Notes: generated by a model from the sequence alone, not told the origin. A DNA stretch of 64,000 nt from Dromiciops gliroides (GCF_019393635.1 NC_057861.1:742068732-742132731); one strand, 5' to 3'; shown: positions 34,701-38,935, numbered from the stretch's first letter. Program-made: numbers and translations.

Positions 34701-36619
34701 AGCCTCCATCTCTTAGAATTTCATCTTCATGGGAGACTTCAATGCTGGCTGCAGTTATGTCCCGAAGAAGTCCTGGAAGGAAATCCGACTTCGGATGGAC
34801 CCCAAGTTTGTCTGGCTGATTGGGGATAATGTGGACACAACAGTGAAGGGAAGCACCAAGTGTGCCTATGATAGGTAAGAGGCCTCCCTGAACATCCCTT
34901 CCCCCTCCCCCCTAGCCTAAACCCATCAAAAGTTCTGATGATTGCAGCTCCCCTCAAGAGGAGCTTCCCCAATGATCAACTGGTTTCTGTGAGGAAATCA
35001 GAGGGGACACAGCTTGGGGTAGGATCATCAAAGACATCTTAAAATAGTATTCGTCTTTCAGCCAGGAAGCCTAGGTTTCTTTGGGGACCCTGGCTGCCTT
35101 CACATCTGCAGGCCAGTTCACAGAAATACAAATCCCAAAGCTTCAAAAGCCCCCAGGAGTTTGCCGCCACCCGCTAAGGTTGTAGTTTTGCACCTCTGCA
35201 AAGAGATTGCTCTCATTTCTCTTGTTTTGAGGTTTGGAACTTGGTTCTGTCTTGTGAACCTCCTTGGTTCCCCTCAGGACTTTCAGGTTTGGGAATTTCC
35301 TTTGCAGAAGTAGTCACTGTGGGAACCAGGCATCTGACAAAGGGGAAAAACAGATGTCTCCCACTAGCCCCTCCAGTCCTAGGGAGAGAAAATGCTCCAA
35401 GCACTGGAATCAGCCATTTCAAGACCAAAGATCATGTCTTCCCTCTGTCTAAGCTTCCTCTCATCAAATCCTCCCGTGCTTCTATCCAGACTCACCAGAA
35501 GGCACAAAGACAACCCATAAGCATCAAACCCTGCCCCGAATCAAGAGGCTGAGCAAGCCTTCACCTAACTGAGTGTTCCTCTCCTTCCTTGTCATATAGG
35601 ATCGTGCTCCAAGGCAAGAAGATAAACAGTTCTGTTGTTCCGGATTCCGCCGACATCTTTGATTTCCAGAAGGCCTACAGGCTGACTGAGGAGGAGGTAA
35701 ATCTGCCCCCTTGCCCTTTCTCTAGGGCTATCTATCCTTGGTGATGCTGAGTTTGTTCCGGTGCACTCTCTTCCCTTCTAAGGGCGATGGGGAAAGACCC
35801 GCCTTTGACGTCAGAGGATTGGGGATTTCGATCTGGATCTGTTGTTTATGACTTGGGTGACCTGGGGCAAACTGCTTCCCCTCACTGGGCCTCCATTTCC
35901 TCACGTGTATAACAAAAGGTTGGAGCACATGTCCTCTAAAGGTCCCTTCTGCCTCTGAATCTGTGATTTGGCTGATCCTCCCGTGGAATTGCGGAGGACA
36001 GCCAAGCCCGGGCCACTAGCCCACTCTGTAAGGCTGGTGCTGGCCGTGAACCTTGGCCAGGCTGGATGGAGGGTCTGTTCCTAGTATTTCTATGACTTGA
36101 GGAATTTCACAAATTCTGAGTTTATTTGGATCCAAATGGCAAGTCAGGAAAACTTACCTTCCTGGGTTCAAATCTGGCCTCAGACGCTCACTCACTAGCC
36201 GTGTGACCCCCGTGAAAATCACTTCACCATATTTGCCTCAGTTTCCTCATCTGTAAAATGGGCTGGAGAAGGAAATGGCAAATAGTCCAGGATCTCTGCC
36301 AAGAAGACCCCAAATAGGGTCACAGAGAGTCAGACACAATTGAAACAACTGAACAACCATAAATAACGCGTCCCTCTTCCCCTCCGGACCTCTGGTCCTT
36401 CATCTCTATAATAAGAAGAGTGGAGTCAATGATTATACGGCTCCAGCTCTAAGGATCTGTGATTCTGATTGTTTCCGGGGTTTTTTTTCCCCTCAGGCTC
36501 TGGACATCAGTGACCACTTTCCTGTGCAGTTTGAACTACAGTCGACTGGAAGCTTCCCTATCCTCGTCAAATCAGTCGCACCAAAAAAGAGAGGGAGAAA
36601 AAAGTCACAGCATCCCTAG
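12367..36619 (+). CDS. DNASE1L3: Deoxyribonuclease gamma (DNase1-like 3), eight exons
   Basis: Secreted Ca2+/Mg2+-dependent endonuclease that degrades chromatin, including DNA in microparticles and dying cells. Joined exons: 12367-12507, 18824-18912, 24486-24578, 26332-26444, 32135-32247, 34717-34874, 35600-35696, 36497-36619, giving 308 residues. A hydrophobic signal peptide (LLLLLSLNSIW, about 9-19) precedes LRICSFNIRSFG. DNase I-family catalytic and metal positions are present: Glu59 (LLMEIKD), Glu101 (YKEQYAF), His156 (PLHTTPE), Asp190/Asn192 (MGDFNAG) and Asp274/His275 (SDHFP). Cys195 and Cys232 form the expected disulfide. Arg207 aligns with human Arg206, the site of the known R206C hypomorphic variant. 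The basic tail holds PKKRGRKK (297-304). There is no frameshift or premature stop. Intron phases are 0,2,2,1,0,2,0. The other DNase I paralogues (DNASE1, 1L1, 1L2) fit less well because they lack this kind of basic tail and the YHYHD and DVFSREPF wording. Confidence 0.97.
12508..12790. other. Start of intron 1, unassigned
   Basis: Reading continues open past the donor for some distance, but without homology to the family. Intron 1 spans 12508-18823. Confidence 0.5.
12791..13085 (+). repeat. Two MIR/THER1-type SINE pieces
   Basis: The first (to about 12905) ends with TTAGTTTTCTCATCTGAAAA. The second (about 12914-13085) has AGTTCTGCCCCTGATCCATA, GGTCACTTAGATTCTTGGTG and a tail with GGTGCCAAACTGCATTGG. 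Confidence 0.6.
13195..13362 (+). repeat. CR1/L3 3-prime fragment
   Basis: ACAATCCGAGCTGCCCCATT, GGCGGGCTGCCTTAGGAGAA and the closing TTTCAAATCTGAGAATCTGT resemble the last 170 bases of CR1/L3 LINEs. Confidence 0.55.
13363..13839. other. Intron 1, unassigned
   Basis: Contains a poly-T tract at about 13580-13594 and no recognised element. Confidence 0.4.
13840..13950 (-). repeat. MIR-type SINE fragment
   Basis: TTATATGAGGAAACTGAGGT then TAAGTAACTTGCCCAAGGTA. Confidence 0.6.
14020..14285 (-). repeat. Marsupial LINE-derived segment
   Basis: AATTTCTGAATATATTCCCC, GTTGACAAAAATTCAGC, CATTCCACACCCATAGTCCC and TCACCTCTGCAAAGAAGAGA. A shorter copy of the same words lies at 60300-60370. Probably an L1-associated 3-prime segment in reverse. 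Confidence 0.5.
14286..14735. other. Intron 1, unassigned
   Basis: No repeat or exon recognised. Confidence 0.4.
14747..14902 (+). mobile_element. WSINE1-like SINE
   Basis: Duplication AATCAAGTAGG (11 bases) at 14736-14746 and 14903-14913. The tail is an AAAT-type run. Confidence 0.92.
15120..15300 (+). repeat. Ancient interspersed repeat fragment
   Basis: GGCCATGAGTACTGG and ACAATGGGGAGCCATGGGAG are words from an old mammalian repeat whose related part appears at 32262. Confidence 0.45.
15440..15640 (-). repeat. MIR/THER1-type SINE
   Basis: GCATTTGTACAGCGTTTTTT, GCAAGGTGTTTGACATACTT, then TTTTACAAATCAGGAAACTG and a decayed core. Confidence 0.65.
15641..16085. other. Intron 1, unassigned
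   Basis: An L2-like word, AAGAAGCCTTTCGTAATTCT, at about 15687 suggests a short L2 relic. Nothing else is clear. Confidence 0.4.
16101..16262 (+). mobile_element. WSINE1-like SINE
   Basis: Perfect 15-base duplication ATAAACAGAGAGACA at 16086-16100 and 16263-16277. Confidence 0.94.
16278..16470 (+). repeat. MIR-type SINE
   Basis: GTGGATTTGGAGTTTGGAGG, TCTCTGAGCCTCAGTTTGTT and a tail with AAGGCTCAGATGG. Confidence 0.6.
16480..16722 (-). repeat. MAR1-type SINE
   Basis: CAGTTGTTTCAGTCATGTCC, CATTTGGGGTTTTCTTGGCA, core GGTTAAGTGACTTGCCCAGG and head ATTCTATCCACTGTGTTAC. Confidence 0.85.
16723..17460. other. Intron 1, AT- and CATG/ACAC-rich
   Basis: 16780-16920 is a run of alternating purine-pyrimidine words such as ACACACATGTG and GTATACATATATGCACATG, followed by a (TTA)n run near 16945. 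No element is named. Confidence 0.45.
17461..18030 (+). repeat. L1 3-prime end, interrupted by a WSINE
   Basis: GATAGACTCAGGTCTTCTCA, CAATACAATGATCCAAGATA, AACTGTGGAGTCTGAATGCA, CAACATGACTAATATGGAAA and the terminal TAGGAAAAATAAAATACTAT. Confidence 0.82.
17637..17790 (-). mobile_element. WSINE1-like SINE inside L1
   Basis: Perfect 16-base duplication TTTTGTGTGCTTTTTT at 17621-17636 and 17791-17806. Confidence 0.94.
18106..18255 (-). mobile_element. WSINE1-like SINE
   Basis: Flanked by CTCCATGTTACCTTA and CTCCACGTTGCCTTA (13 of 15 identical), so it is probably one of the older copies. Confidence 0.88.
18265..18380 (+). repeat. MIR-type SINE fragment
   Basis: AAAGTTGGCCTCACAATCAG, then GGGTTCAATCAAGTCC and CTGGCTGTGTAACCTTGG. 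Confidence 0.55.
18381..18823. other. End of intron 1, unassigned
   Basis: Ends in a modest pyrimidine tract and TCTTTTGTCCCAG, the acceptor of exon 2. Confidence 0.5.
18824..18912 (+). CDS. DNASE1L3: DNASE1L3 coding exon 2
   Basis: Residues 48-77 (last codon split): VIKRCDIMLLMEIKD, carrying the metal-binding Glu59, through KMLNG. Acceptor TCCCAG, donor AATGG|GTAAGA, phase 2. Confidence 0.96.
18913..19185. other. Start of intron 2, unassigned
   Basis: Purine-rich (AAAGGAAAG type) toward 19140-19180. Intron 2 spans 18913-24485. Confidence 0.45.
19190..19320 (+). repeat. MIR-type SINE
   Basis: CCTTGGGCAAGTCACCTAGC, ACTCAGTTTCCACATTTGTA and the end CATTCTATGACTCTG. Confidence 0.65.
19540..19680 (-). 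repeat. MIR-type SINE fragment
   Basis: CCATTTTATAGCTGAGGAAT, AGATCCCACAGCCAGGATC. Confidence 0.55.
19742..19792 (+). repeat. (AC)n microsatellite, about 25 units
   Basis: Uninterrupted AC dinucleotides. The long Cys-Val and Thr-His reading frames over it are artefacts of the repeat. Confidence 0.97.
19793..20585. other. Intron 2, unassigned
   Basis: About 0.8 kb without a named repeat or exon. Confidence 0.4.
20590..20755 (-). repeat. CR1/L3 3-prime fragment
   Basis: CTCCAGTGAGGGGGAGCCCA, CCACCTCAGAGGTTGCCCAG and AGCAAGCCTAAATCCCTCTT are reversed CR1/L3 words. Confidence 0.6.
20815..20965 (-). mobile_element. WSINE1-like SINE
   Basis: Duplication CCAGTCCCATC at 20804-20814 and 20966-20976. 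It is inserted in a MIR 3-prime region (CATTTTACAAATGAGGAAAG continues after it). Confidence 0.92.
21255..22450 (-). repeat. Older L1 3-prime part, split by a solo LTR
   Basis: Reversed L1 3-prime UTR and ORF2 end: CAGTTCTTTCTCTAGAGGTG, TTCTCTTGGCTCAGCTCATT, ATTGCCCAATGGATGGGCAT; after the LTR it continues with TTTGCCACCACAAAGAGAGC and AAATATTTTAGTACATTTAG. 21380-21510 is rich in CATG/ACAC words. Confidence 0.75.
21831..22283 (-). mobile_element. Solo LTR of an endogenous retrovirus, antisense in intron 2
   Basis: 453 bases with perfect 7-base inverted ends TGTGATG / CATCACA and a 4-base target duplication CCCA (21827-21830, 22284-22287). On the - strand the parts are in promoter order: two CCAAT boxes (22107-22111, 22131-22135), TATAAAAA (22058-22065) and AATAAA (21903-21908). 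No internal retroviral genes are present. Confidence 0.85.
22470..22636 (-). mobile_element. WSINE1-like SINE
   Basis: Reverse copy beside an L1 end; the head finishes in CACCACCTAGCTGCCCC. Its own target duplication is not clear because the L1 next to it shares the insertion site. Confidence 0.88.
22637..22795 (-). repeat. L1 3-prime UTR fragment
   Basis: AATAATATTTTATTTTCCCC, AAAGTTTGAGTTCCAAATTT and AGTAAGCAATTTGTTATAGG. The whole SINE plus L1 block is bounded by TTGTATTACTT (about 22452) and TGTATTACTT (about 22793), likely the L1 target duplication. Confidence 0.7.
22804..22960 (+). repeat. MIR/THER1-type SINE
   Basis: AGTAGATAGAGCACCAGATC, GGGTTTGAATTCTGCCTCAG, CACCTGAGTTTCCTTACATG. 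Confidence 0.65.
22961..23385 (+). repeat. L2 3-prime end, interrupted by MAR1
   Basis: CGTTGTCTCCCCCATTATAA and CATAAGCTTCTTTTAGGG; after the MAR1 it resumes with GACATGTAGGTGCTTGATAA and ATGCC. Same arrangement as at 10700. Confidence 0.7.
23095..23341 (-). mobile_element. MAR1-type SINE inside L2
   Basis: CAGTCATGTCTGATTCTTTG, ACCTCATTTTACAGATGAGG, AACAGGGTTAAGTGACTTCC and the head CACTGTGCCACTTAACTGCC. Confidence 0.85.
23386..23520 (-). repeat. MIR-type SINE fragment
   Basis: GAAAGGATCTCAGAAACCAT, ACCAGGATTTGAACTCAAGC. Confidence 0.6.
23578..24344 (+). mobile_element. 5-prime-truncated L1, intact target duplication
   Basis: 767 bases. It starts within the end of ORF2 (CCCAGCAATACCACTATTAG; GGGGAATAGCTGAACAAGTT) and ends AGAAAATAATAAAATACTTT plus an A-rich tail. 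Flanks are a perfect 16-base duplication AGAAATGGAAAGCTCA at 23562-23577 and 24345-24360. It ends 141 bases before exon 3 and is in the sense direction of DNASE1L3. Confidence 0.95.
24486..24578 (+). CDS. DNASE1L3: DNASE1L3 coding exon 3
   Basis: Completes Gly77 and codes KSRRGTKDYNYIISSRLGR to YAFLY (107), with the catalytic-region Glu101 in YKEQYAF. Acceptor TTTCCTAG, donor AG|GTAAGC, phase 2. Confidence 0.95.
24579..24755. other. Start of intron 3
   Basis: Nothing recognised. Intron 3 spans 24579-26331. Confidence 0.45.
24756..24900 (-). repeat. MIR-type SINE
   Basis: CATTTTACAGATGAGGAAAC, GAACCAGGATTTGAACCTAG. Confidence 0.7.
25030..25190. repeat. Terminal-inverted-repeat element (candidate MITE)
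   Basis: TAAGGAATTAATCGTGATTT at the left (about 25037) pairs with AAATCACAATTAATTCCTTA at the right (ends about 25182) with one mismatch over 20 bases. The match extends outward over GTATG with a 2-base offset. The core of about 105 bases shows no coding potential. It could be a small mariner-type MITE flanked by TA, or a chance hairpin. Confidence 0.55.
25325..25520 (+). repeat. MIR/THER1-type SINE, near full length
   Basis: GAGATAGCATCACATAGTGG, ACAAATCATTTAAACTCTTG, AGAGAAGGTGGTGACCTGCA and GGTATTTCCTCTGG follow the MIR consensus order. Confidence 0.75.
25553..25830 (+). repeat. Interspersed repeat, copy A of an inverted pair
   Basis: ATGTGGTAAAGTCAATCATA, GGACATCACAGCTAACACCT, GTGACCTTTGGCCTCTTGGA and TTCACCATTTATTAAGC. 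The same words occur reversed at 27600-28025, on the other side of exon 4. Family not recognised. Confidence 0.75.
25831..26331. other. End of intron 3
   Basis: Partly the old repeat starting CAAGGAGCTTGCCTTCTGCT. It ends in TTTCTTTTTTTCCTTCATTT then AG, a strong acceptor. Confidence 0.5.
26332..26444 (+). CDS. DNASE1L3: DNASE1L3 coding exon 4
   Basis: Residues 108-146 (both ends split): ESVVSVKKSYHYHD to FSREPFVVWFYSPQT. Donor ACTG|GTGAGT, phase 1. Confidence 0.96.
26475..26670 (-). repeat. MIR-type SINE
   Basis: CATTTTACAGATGGGGAAAC, GATGTGACTTGCCCAAGGCC. It lies just after exon 4 in intron 4 (26445-32134). Confidence 0.65.
26822..27218 (+). repeat. MAR1-type SINE, split by a WSINE
   Basis: Head GGGGCAGCTAGGTGGTGACG and AATATGACCTTAG; after the insertion GACTGTGTGATCTTGGGCAA and GGAGAAGGAAATGGCAAACC to TGACTGAACAAAAAA. 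Confidence 0.85.
26905..27050 (+). mobile_element. WSINE1-like SINE inside MAR1
   Basis: Flanked by ATGACCTTAG and ATTACCTTAG (one mismatch). The tail is CTTTTTAAAAAA rather than pure A. Confidence 0.9.
27219..27599. other. Intron 4, unassigned
   Basis: No element recognised. Confidence 0.4.
27600..28025 (-). repeat. Interspersed repeat, copy B of an inverted pair
   Basis: Reverse counterpart of 25553-25830: AATCCAAGAGGCCAAAGGTC, CATACCATAAGATGTCCAGA, CTATGATTGACTTTACCACA. Split by a WSINE at 27737. Confidence 0.75.
27737..27894 (+). mobile_element. WSINE1-like SINE
   Basis: Perfect 17-base duplication AAAAAACAATTAAGCTG at 27720-27736 and 27895-27911. Tail is an AAAC-type run. Confidence 0.95.
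28080..28237 (+). mobile_element. WSINE1-like SINE
   Basis: Perfect 16-base duplication GATATTACATACATTT at 28064-28079 and 28238-28253. Confidence 0.95.
28515..28580 (+). repeat. (GATA)n / (GGAT)n microsatellite
   Basis: Six to seven GATA units, then a GGAT run. Confidence 0.95.
28610..29200 (-). repeat. MAR1-type SINE 3-prime part, split by an L1
   Basis: Left: CGTTTCAGTCAGATCTGACT. Right: ATTTTCTTGGCAAGGATCCT and GAAGTGGTTTGCCATTTCCT. The middle is an L1 end. Confidence 0.7.
28675..29125 (-). repeat. L1 3-prime end inside MAR1
   Basis: Reversed order of L1 words: TTTTCAACATTTGTTTTTAT, GATTTTGAGTTCCAAATTTT, CATTCAGATTCCACAGTTCT, GTCTTGGATCATTGTATTAT, CACTTCGCTCAGCATCAGT. Confidence 0.82.
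29201..29845. other. Intron 4, unassigned, with a C-run
   Basis: A C13-14 run lies at about 29542-29555. A 147-codon open frame on the - strand (29208-29651) crosses it but has no homology that I recognise and lies within the intron. Confidence 0.4.
29846..30078 (+). repeat. MIR/THER1-type SINE, near full length
   Basis: GTGGTAGACAGAGCACTGGA, GAGTTCAAATCCAAAGCC, ACTAGCTGTGTGACCCTGGG, CTCATCTGTAAAATTGGGAT. Confidence 0.8.
30079..30361. other. Intron 4, unassigned
   Basis: Nothing recognised. Confidence 0.4.
30362..30570 (+). repeat. MIR-type SINE, decayed
   Basis: GGCCTGGCCTTGGAGTCAGG, GTCAAGTCATTTAATGTCTT and a tail with ATGCTGTTGATCCATCCCAG. Confidence 0.55.
30770..30823. other. Short perfect hairpin
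   Basis: TTCTATTGAAAGT (30770-30782) and its exact reverse complement ACTTTCAATAGAA (30811-30823), separated by 28 bases, within intron 4. Meaning unknown. Confidence 0.6.
31044..31196 (+). mobile_element. WSINE1-like SINE
   Basis: Perfect 12-base duplication AAAGAGTCAATC at 31032-31043 and 31197-31208. One G is lost in the head (GCAGCTAGTGGC). Confidence 0.94.
31209..31424. other. Intron 4, unassigned
   Basis: Pyrimidine-rich; possibly an L2 relic (CCACCACCATCTGTCTCCAG). No exon seen. Confidence 0.35.
31425..31555 (-). repeat. MIR-type SINE fragment
   Basis: AATGTTAGACCCAGAAGGGA, ACTAGGGCTTAAACCCTAAT. Confidence 0.55.
31624..31783 (-). mobile_element. WSINE1-like SINE
   Basis: Perfect 16-base duplication CATTATTCCCATTTTA at 31608-31623 and 31784-31799. 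Confidence 0.95.
31800..31980 (+). repeat. MIR-type SINE, decayed
   Basis: TGGCTGCATGGCCCTGGCAA, CACCTCCCTCATGTACAAAA, GCTGAGAATCAAGTGAAATC. Confidence 0.55.
32135..32247 (+). CDS. DNASE1L3: DNASE1L3 coding exon 5, weak donor
   Basis: Completes Ala146, then VTDFVIIPLHTTPETS with catalytic His156, to VKRRWKPE (183). The acceptor is TTCCCAAG. The donor is GAG|GTTACT, unlike the GTAAG or GTGAGT of the other introns; reading through it gives a stop 13 codons on. The reading frame to exon 6 requires this site. Confidence 0.93.
32248..32261 (+). promoter_or_regulatory. DNASE1L3: Non-consensus 5-prime splice site of intron 5
   Basis: GTTACTATC: T at +3 and C at +5 weaken U1 pairing. A better-looking GTGAGT lies at 32442-32447, but its use would include an in-frame TGA near 32281. 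Confidence 0.6.
32262..32620 (+). repeat. Ancient mammal-wide interspersed repeat, 3-prime part
   Basis: GGGCTTTCAATGTTGAGCAA, GAGGAGTGACACAATCAGAC, CCATGGCGGCTATATGGAGG and CAGAGAGCGTGAAGAGTCAA. It begins within about 15 bases of the exon 5 donor. Family uncertain. Confidence 0.5.
32621..33005. other. Intron 5, unassigned
   Basis: Purine-rich; includes a short internal repeat (TGTGAGAGAATGCATTGCGC / TGTGAGAGGATGTATGAGGC, each followed by TCCTTCCC). Confidence 0.4.
33020..33182 (+). mobile_element. WSINE1-like SINE
   Basis: Perfect 14-base duplication AGAAATCCTGGGCA at 33006-33019 and 33183-33196. Confidence 0.95.
33197..33491. other. Intron 5, unassigned
   Basis: Nothing recognised. Confidence 0.4.
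33492..33894 (+). repeat. Degenerate 20-base minisatellite, about 18-20 units
   Basis: Successive units follow GGCATTGTGTAGATATGGGT: for example GGTGCTGTGTAGATTTGGAT, GGCACTGTGTAAATGTGAAT, AGCTTTGTGCAGACATGGGT and AGCATTGTGCAAACACAGGT. Many units are exactly 20 long and a few are 17-32, so it is old and drifting. The periodic Ser/His/Ile reading frames on the - strand come from this repeat. Confidence 0.85.
33914..34078 (+). mobile_element. WSINE1-like SINE
   Basis: Perfect 16-base duplication AATAATAGCTATTATT at 33898-33913 and 34079-34094, next to the end of the minisatellite. Confidence 0.94.
34079..34260 (-). repeat. MIR/THER1-type SINE
   Basis: TATAGTGCTTACCATGTGCT, GATCCTCACAAAACTCCTGG, TTTTACAAAGCAGGAAACTG. 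Confidence 0.7.
34357..34508 (+). mobile_element. WSINE1-like SINE near exon 6
   Basis: Full head and core with an (AAC)n/A tail; no target duplication recognised. It ends about 208 bases before exon 6. Confidence 0.88.
34717..34874 (+). CDS. DNASE1L3: DNASE1L3 coding exon 6
   Basis: Residues 184-235 plus a split Arg236: NFIFMGDFNAGCSY (Asp190, Asn192, Cys195), KEIRLRMDPKF (Arg207 equals human Arg206), to TKCAYDR (Cys232). Acceptor TCTCTTAG, donor AG|GTAAGA, phase 2. Confidence 0.96.
34875..35599. other. Intron 6, unassigned
   Basis: 725 bases and the only intron with no recognised repeat. Open frames on both strands near 35241-35552 carry no motif. Confidence 0.5.
35600..35696 (+). CDS. 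DNASE1L3: DNASE1L3 coding exon 7
   Basis: Residues 236-268: RIVLQGKKINSSVVP to AYRLTEEE. Asn245-Ser-Ser is a potential N-glycosylation sequon. Acceptor GTCATATAG, donor GAG|GTAAAT, phase 0. Confidence 0.95.
35808..35970 (+). repeat. MIR-type SINE
   Basis: TTTATGACTTGGGTGACCTG, GGCCTCCATTTCCTCACGTG, GCCTCTGAATCTGTGATTTG. Lies in intron 7. Confidence 0.65.
36125..36365 (+). repeat. MAR1-type SINE
   Basis: GTTCAAATCTGGCCTCAGAC, CTCATCTGTAAAATGGGCTG, GGAGAAGGAAATGGCAAATA, to CAACTGAACAACCATAAA. Lies in intron 7; a MIR tail follows at 36385-36475. Confidence 0.82.
36497..36619 (+). CDS. DNASE1L3: DNASE1L3 coding exon 8 and stop
   Basis: Residues 269-308: ALDISDHFPVQFELQ (catalytic Asp274-His275) and the basic tail ending KSVAPKKRGRKKSQHP, stop TAG at 36617. 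The acceptor has a T8 tract and CCCCTCAG. Confidence 0.96.
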   Translation, partial: ALDISDHFPVQFELQSTGSFPILVKSVAPKKRGRKKSQHP

Positions 36620-36754
36620 AAGCAGGGACCGATTCTTAACCCCTCCCCCTTCTTTTTATTTTCTTTTTTAAAAAACAAAAACAACCCAAGCACCAACAGC
36701 TCTGGGGGTCATGGCAACCCCCCCAAACCATCAACCAGTGTCACTGTATTCCAT

Positions 36755-36942
36755 CGAGGGAAAAGGGTGCTGGATCTGGAGCCAAAAGGACTTGGGCCAA
36801 AATCCCAGCTCTGAGGCTTTTTACCTTATAGTGACCTTGGGCAAGTCATTGGACCTCCTCACCTTCAATTTCCTCCTCTGTAAAATGAGAGGGTTGGACT
36901 AAGATGACATCTGAGATCCTTTCTGGCCCTAGATCTATGAAC
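36755..36942 (+). repeat. MIR-type SINE
   Basis: GGGTGCTGGATCTGGAGCCA, GTGACCTTGGGCAAGTCATT, CCTCTGTAAAATGAGAGGGT. Confidence 0.7.
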
Positions 36943-36949
36943 CTATTAA

Positions 36950-37436
36950 TAGTGCAGAAGTCTTCATAGCCTCTGACCCAGCCCACTACTTGGTATATAC
37001 CCCTAGAAAGTGAAAACAAAGGTCCCATATAAACCAAAATGTTTACAGCAGTGGAAGCAAAGTAGATGCCCATCGATCAGGGAATGGCTGAACAAACTGT
37101 GGTTAAGTCAATGAAATGGAATATTATTCAGTACAAAATGACAGATATGATGAATTCAGATAGACATGGGAAGATTGGTCTGAACTGATGCAGAGTGAAA
37201 TAAGAAGCAGAAAACCAGTCTATATCCAATGTTGAAGACAACAGTGTTAAAGAAAAGACCTCTAAAAGGACAACACATTTTTGAGTAACTGCAAAACTGA
37301 TTATGGTCCTGGAGACCACACGACAAAATATATTTTGCTCCTCTCATCAGAAGTAAGGGTCTATAAGGGCCTAATGTTTCCCACATTATCAGAGGAGGTC
37401 ACTGTATTGGTTGTTTTCGTGTAACTTGTTTTCTTT
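36950..37436 (+). repeat. Older L1 3-prime end
   Basis: GATGCCCATCGATCAGGGAA, ATGGAATATTATTCAGTACA, CAGAGTGAAATAAGAAGCAG. It differs from the younger L1 copies and resembles 56304-56735. Confidence 0.7.
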
Positions 37437-37439
37437 GTT

Positions 37440-37671
37440 CATTCAATTCAACAAACATTTCCATATGTACCAAGCCATATGCTATTTTGTGGGGATATGA
37501 GGTCAAAACAAAGCAATCCCTACCCTCAAGGAGCTTACATTCAGCTCGTATTCTTTGTCACAAGGGAGGGTTTCACTGGGGTTGGAATTGGGGAGGACAG
37601 TCAGGAAGACCAAGGGGATAAAGGCACATCCAGCAATGACTGTAATATAGAAACAAAAGACACAAAATAAA
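37440..37671 (+). repeat. Ancient interspersed repeat
   Basis: AACAAACATTTCCATATGTA and CCCTACCCTCAAGGAGCTTA match the family at 2581 and 25760. Confidence 0.5.
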
Positions 37672-37685
37672 ACATGTTACATTTT

Positions 37686-37863
37686 AATTTTTTTTTTATT
37701 TTTTGTTTTTTTTTGTTTTTTGTTTTTTTGCAGGCAATGGGGGTTAAGTGACTTGCCCAGAGTCACACAGCTAGTAAGTGTCAAGTGTCTGAGGCCGGAT
37801 TTGAACTCAGGTACTCCTGAATTCAGGGCCGGTGCTTTAACCACTGAGCTATCTAGCTGCCCC
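37686..37863 (-). mobile_element. WSINE1-like SINE
   Basis: Perfect 14-base duplication ACATGTTACATTTT at 37672-37685 and 37864-37877, with a T-rich tail side. Confidence 0.94.
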
Positions 37864-37910
37864 ACATGTTACATTTTTAAAATAAAATATTTCTTTAAAG
37901 AATAAGGCAC

Positions 37911-38073
37911 GGGTGGGGGGGGCGGCAGCTAGGTGGCGCAGTGGATAGAGTACCAGCCCTGGAGTCAGGTGTACCTGAGTTCAAATCTGGCCTCAGACAT
38001 TTGACACTCACTAGCTGTGTGACCCTGGGCAAGTCACTTAACCCCAATTGCCTCACCAAAAAAAAAAAAAAGG
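37911..38073 (+). mobile_element. WSINE1-like SINE, first of a tandem pair
   Basis: Preceded by AATAAGGCAC (37901-37910) and followed by AATAAAGCAC (38074-38083). G-rich junction before the head. Confidence 0.92.
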
Positions 38074-38083
38074 AATAAAGCAC

Positions 38084-38231
38084 CGGGGCAGCTAGGTGGC
38101 ACAGTGGATAAAGCACCGGCCCTGGATTCAGGAGGATTTGAGTTCAAATCCAGCAACAGACACTTAACATTTACTAGCTGTGGGACCCTGGGCAAGTCAC
38201 TTAACCCTCATTGCCCCACCCCCCAAAAAAG
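38084..38231 (+). mobile_element. WSINE1-like SINE, second of a tandem pair
   Basis: Inserted at the duplicate left by the first copy; a third target copy AATAAGGCAC lies at about 38232-38241. Confidence 0.92.
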
Positions 38232-38241
38232 AATAAGGCAC

Positions 38242-38699
38242 TTAAGCGCACAGGAATCACGTGGGATGAACTAACCACAAAGCGTTACACTTACTATGCA
38301 GCAATCACTGGGTTAAGCACCTAAATTCCAAATACAAGCTGGCAATCCAGCCAGCTGGTGCCTTCAAGGGACTTGCCTTCTAGCAGGGGGAGACTACACA
38401 TCTAAGAGTGTTTTCATTTGGGGAGTCACAGGGATTTGGAGTGATATCACAGGGGAGTCAATTGTCACACTCCCTCCAGAAGCAATGAAAGTGCTGATTT
38501 GATAACTGTCCCCAGAGCAAGAAGTGGAGGAAAGGGGAGGGGGAGGGGGCTACATATATGGTGAGATAGCAGTTGGAAGGTAAAGCATGATCTGGGGCTA
38601 CTACATAGAGTAGACCGCATGCATTTTGAACTTATCAACTCACCAACTAGGGCAGTGCAGTGCCAGGGTGGTGGTTCCAAAGCTGAATGGAATAACAAT
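38242..38699. repeat. Ancient interspersed repeat and unassigned DNA
   Basis: ACTTACTATGCAGCAATCAC and TTCAAGGGACTTGCCTTCTA (to about 38405) belong to the 2581 family. The remainder is unassigned. Confidence 0.4.
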
Positions 38700-38935
38700 A
38701 TTGACAACTATATAATAGTTCATGTTTATCTAGCACTGACTATGTGCCTGACATTATGCTAAGATAGGAGCTATTATTATCTCCATTTTATAGATGAGGA
38801 AACTGAGGCAAAAGGAGGATAAGTGACTCGCCCACCATCACACAGCTAGTAAGTGTCTGAGACTGGATTTGAATTCACATCTTCCTGACTCCTGGTACCA
38901 GCTGCACAGTCACTCAGGACAGTCTCAGGTTCAGT
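38700..38935 (-). repeat. MIR/THER1-type SINE
   Basis: CTAGCACTGACTATGTGCCT, CATTTTATAGATGAGGAAAC, CACACAGCTAGTAAGTGTCT, GATTTGAATTCACATCTTCC. Confidence 0.72.

Larger units (their letters stand above)
36620..37671 (+). other. DNASE1L3: 3-prime UTR and downstream region of DNASE1L3 (end uncertain)
   Basis: The first 130 bases after the stop look unique (pyrimidine then A-rich). The first exact AATAAA after the stop is at 37666-37671, beyond a MIR and an L1 piece; a variant signal nearer the stop is possible. I cannot place the true poly(A) site. Confidence 0.35.
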
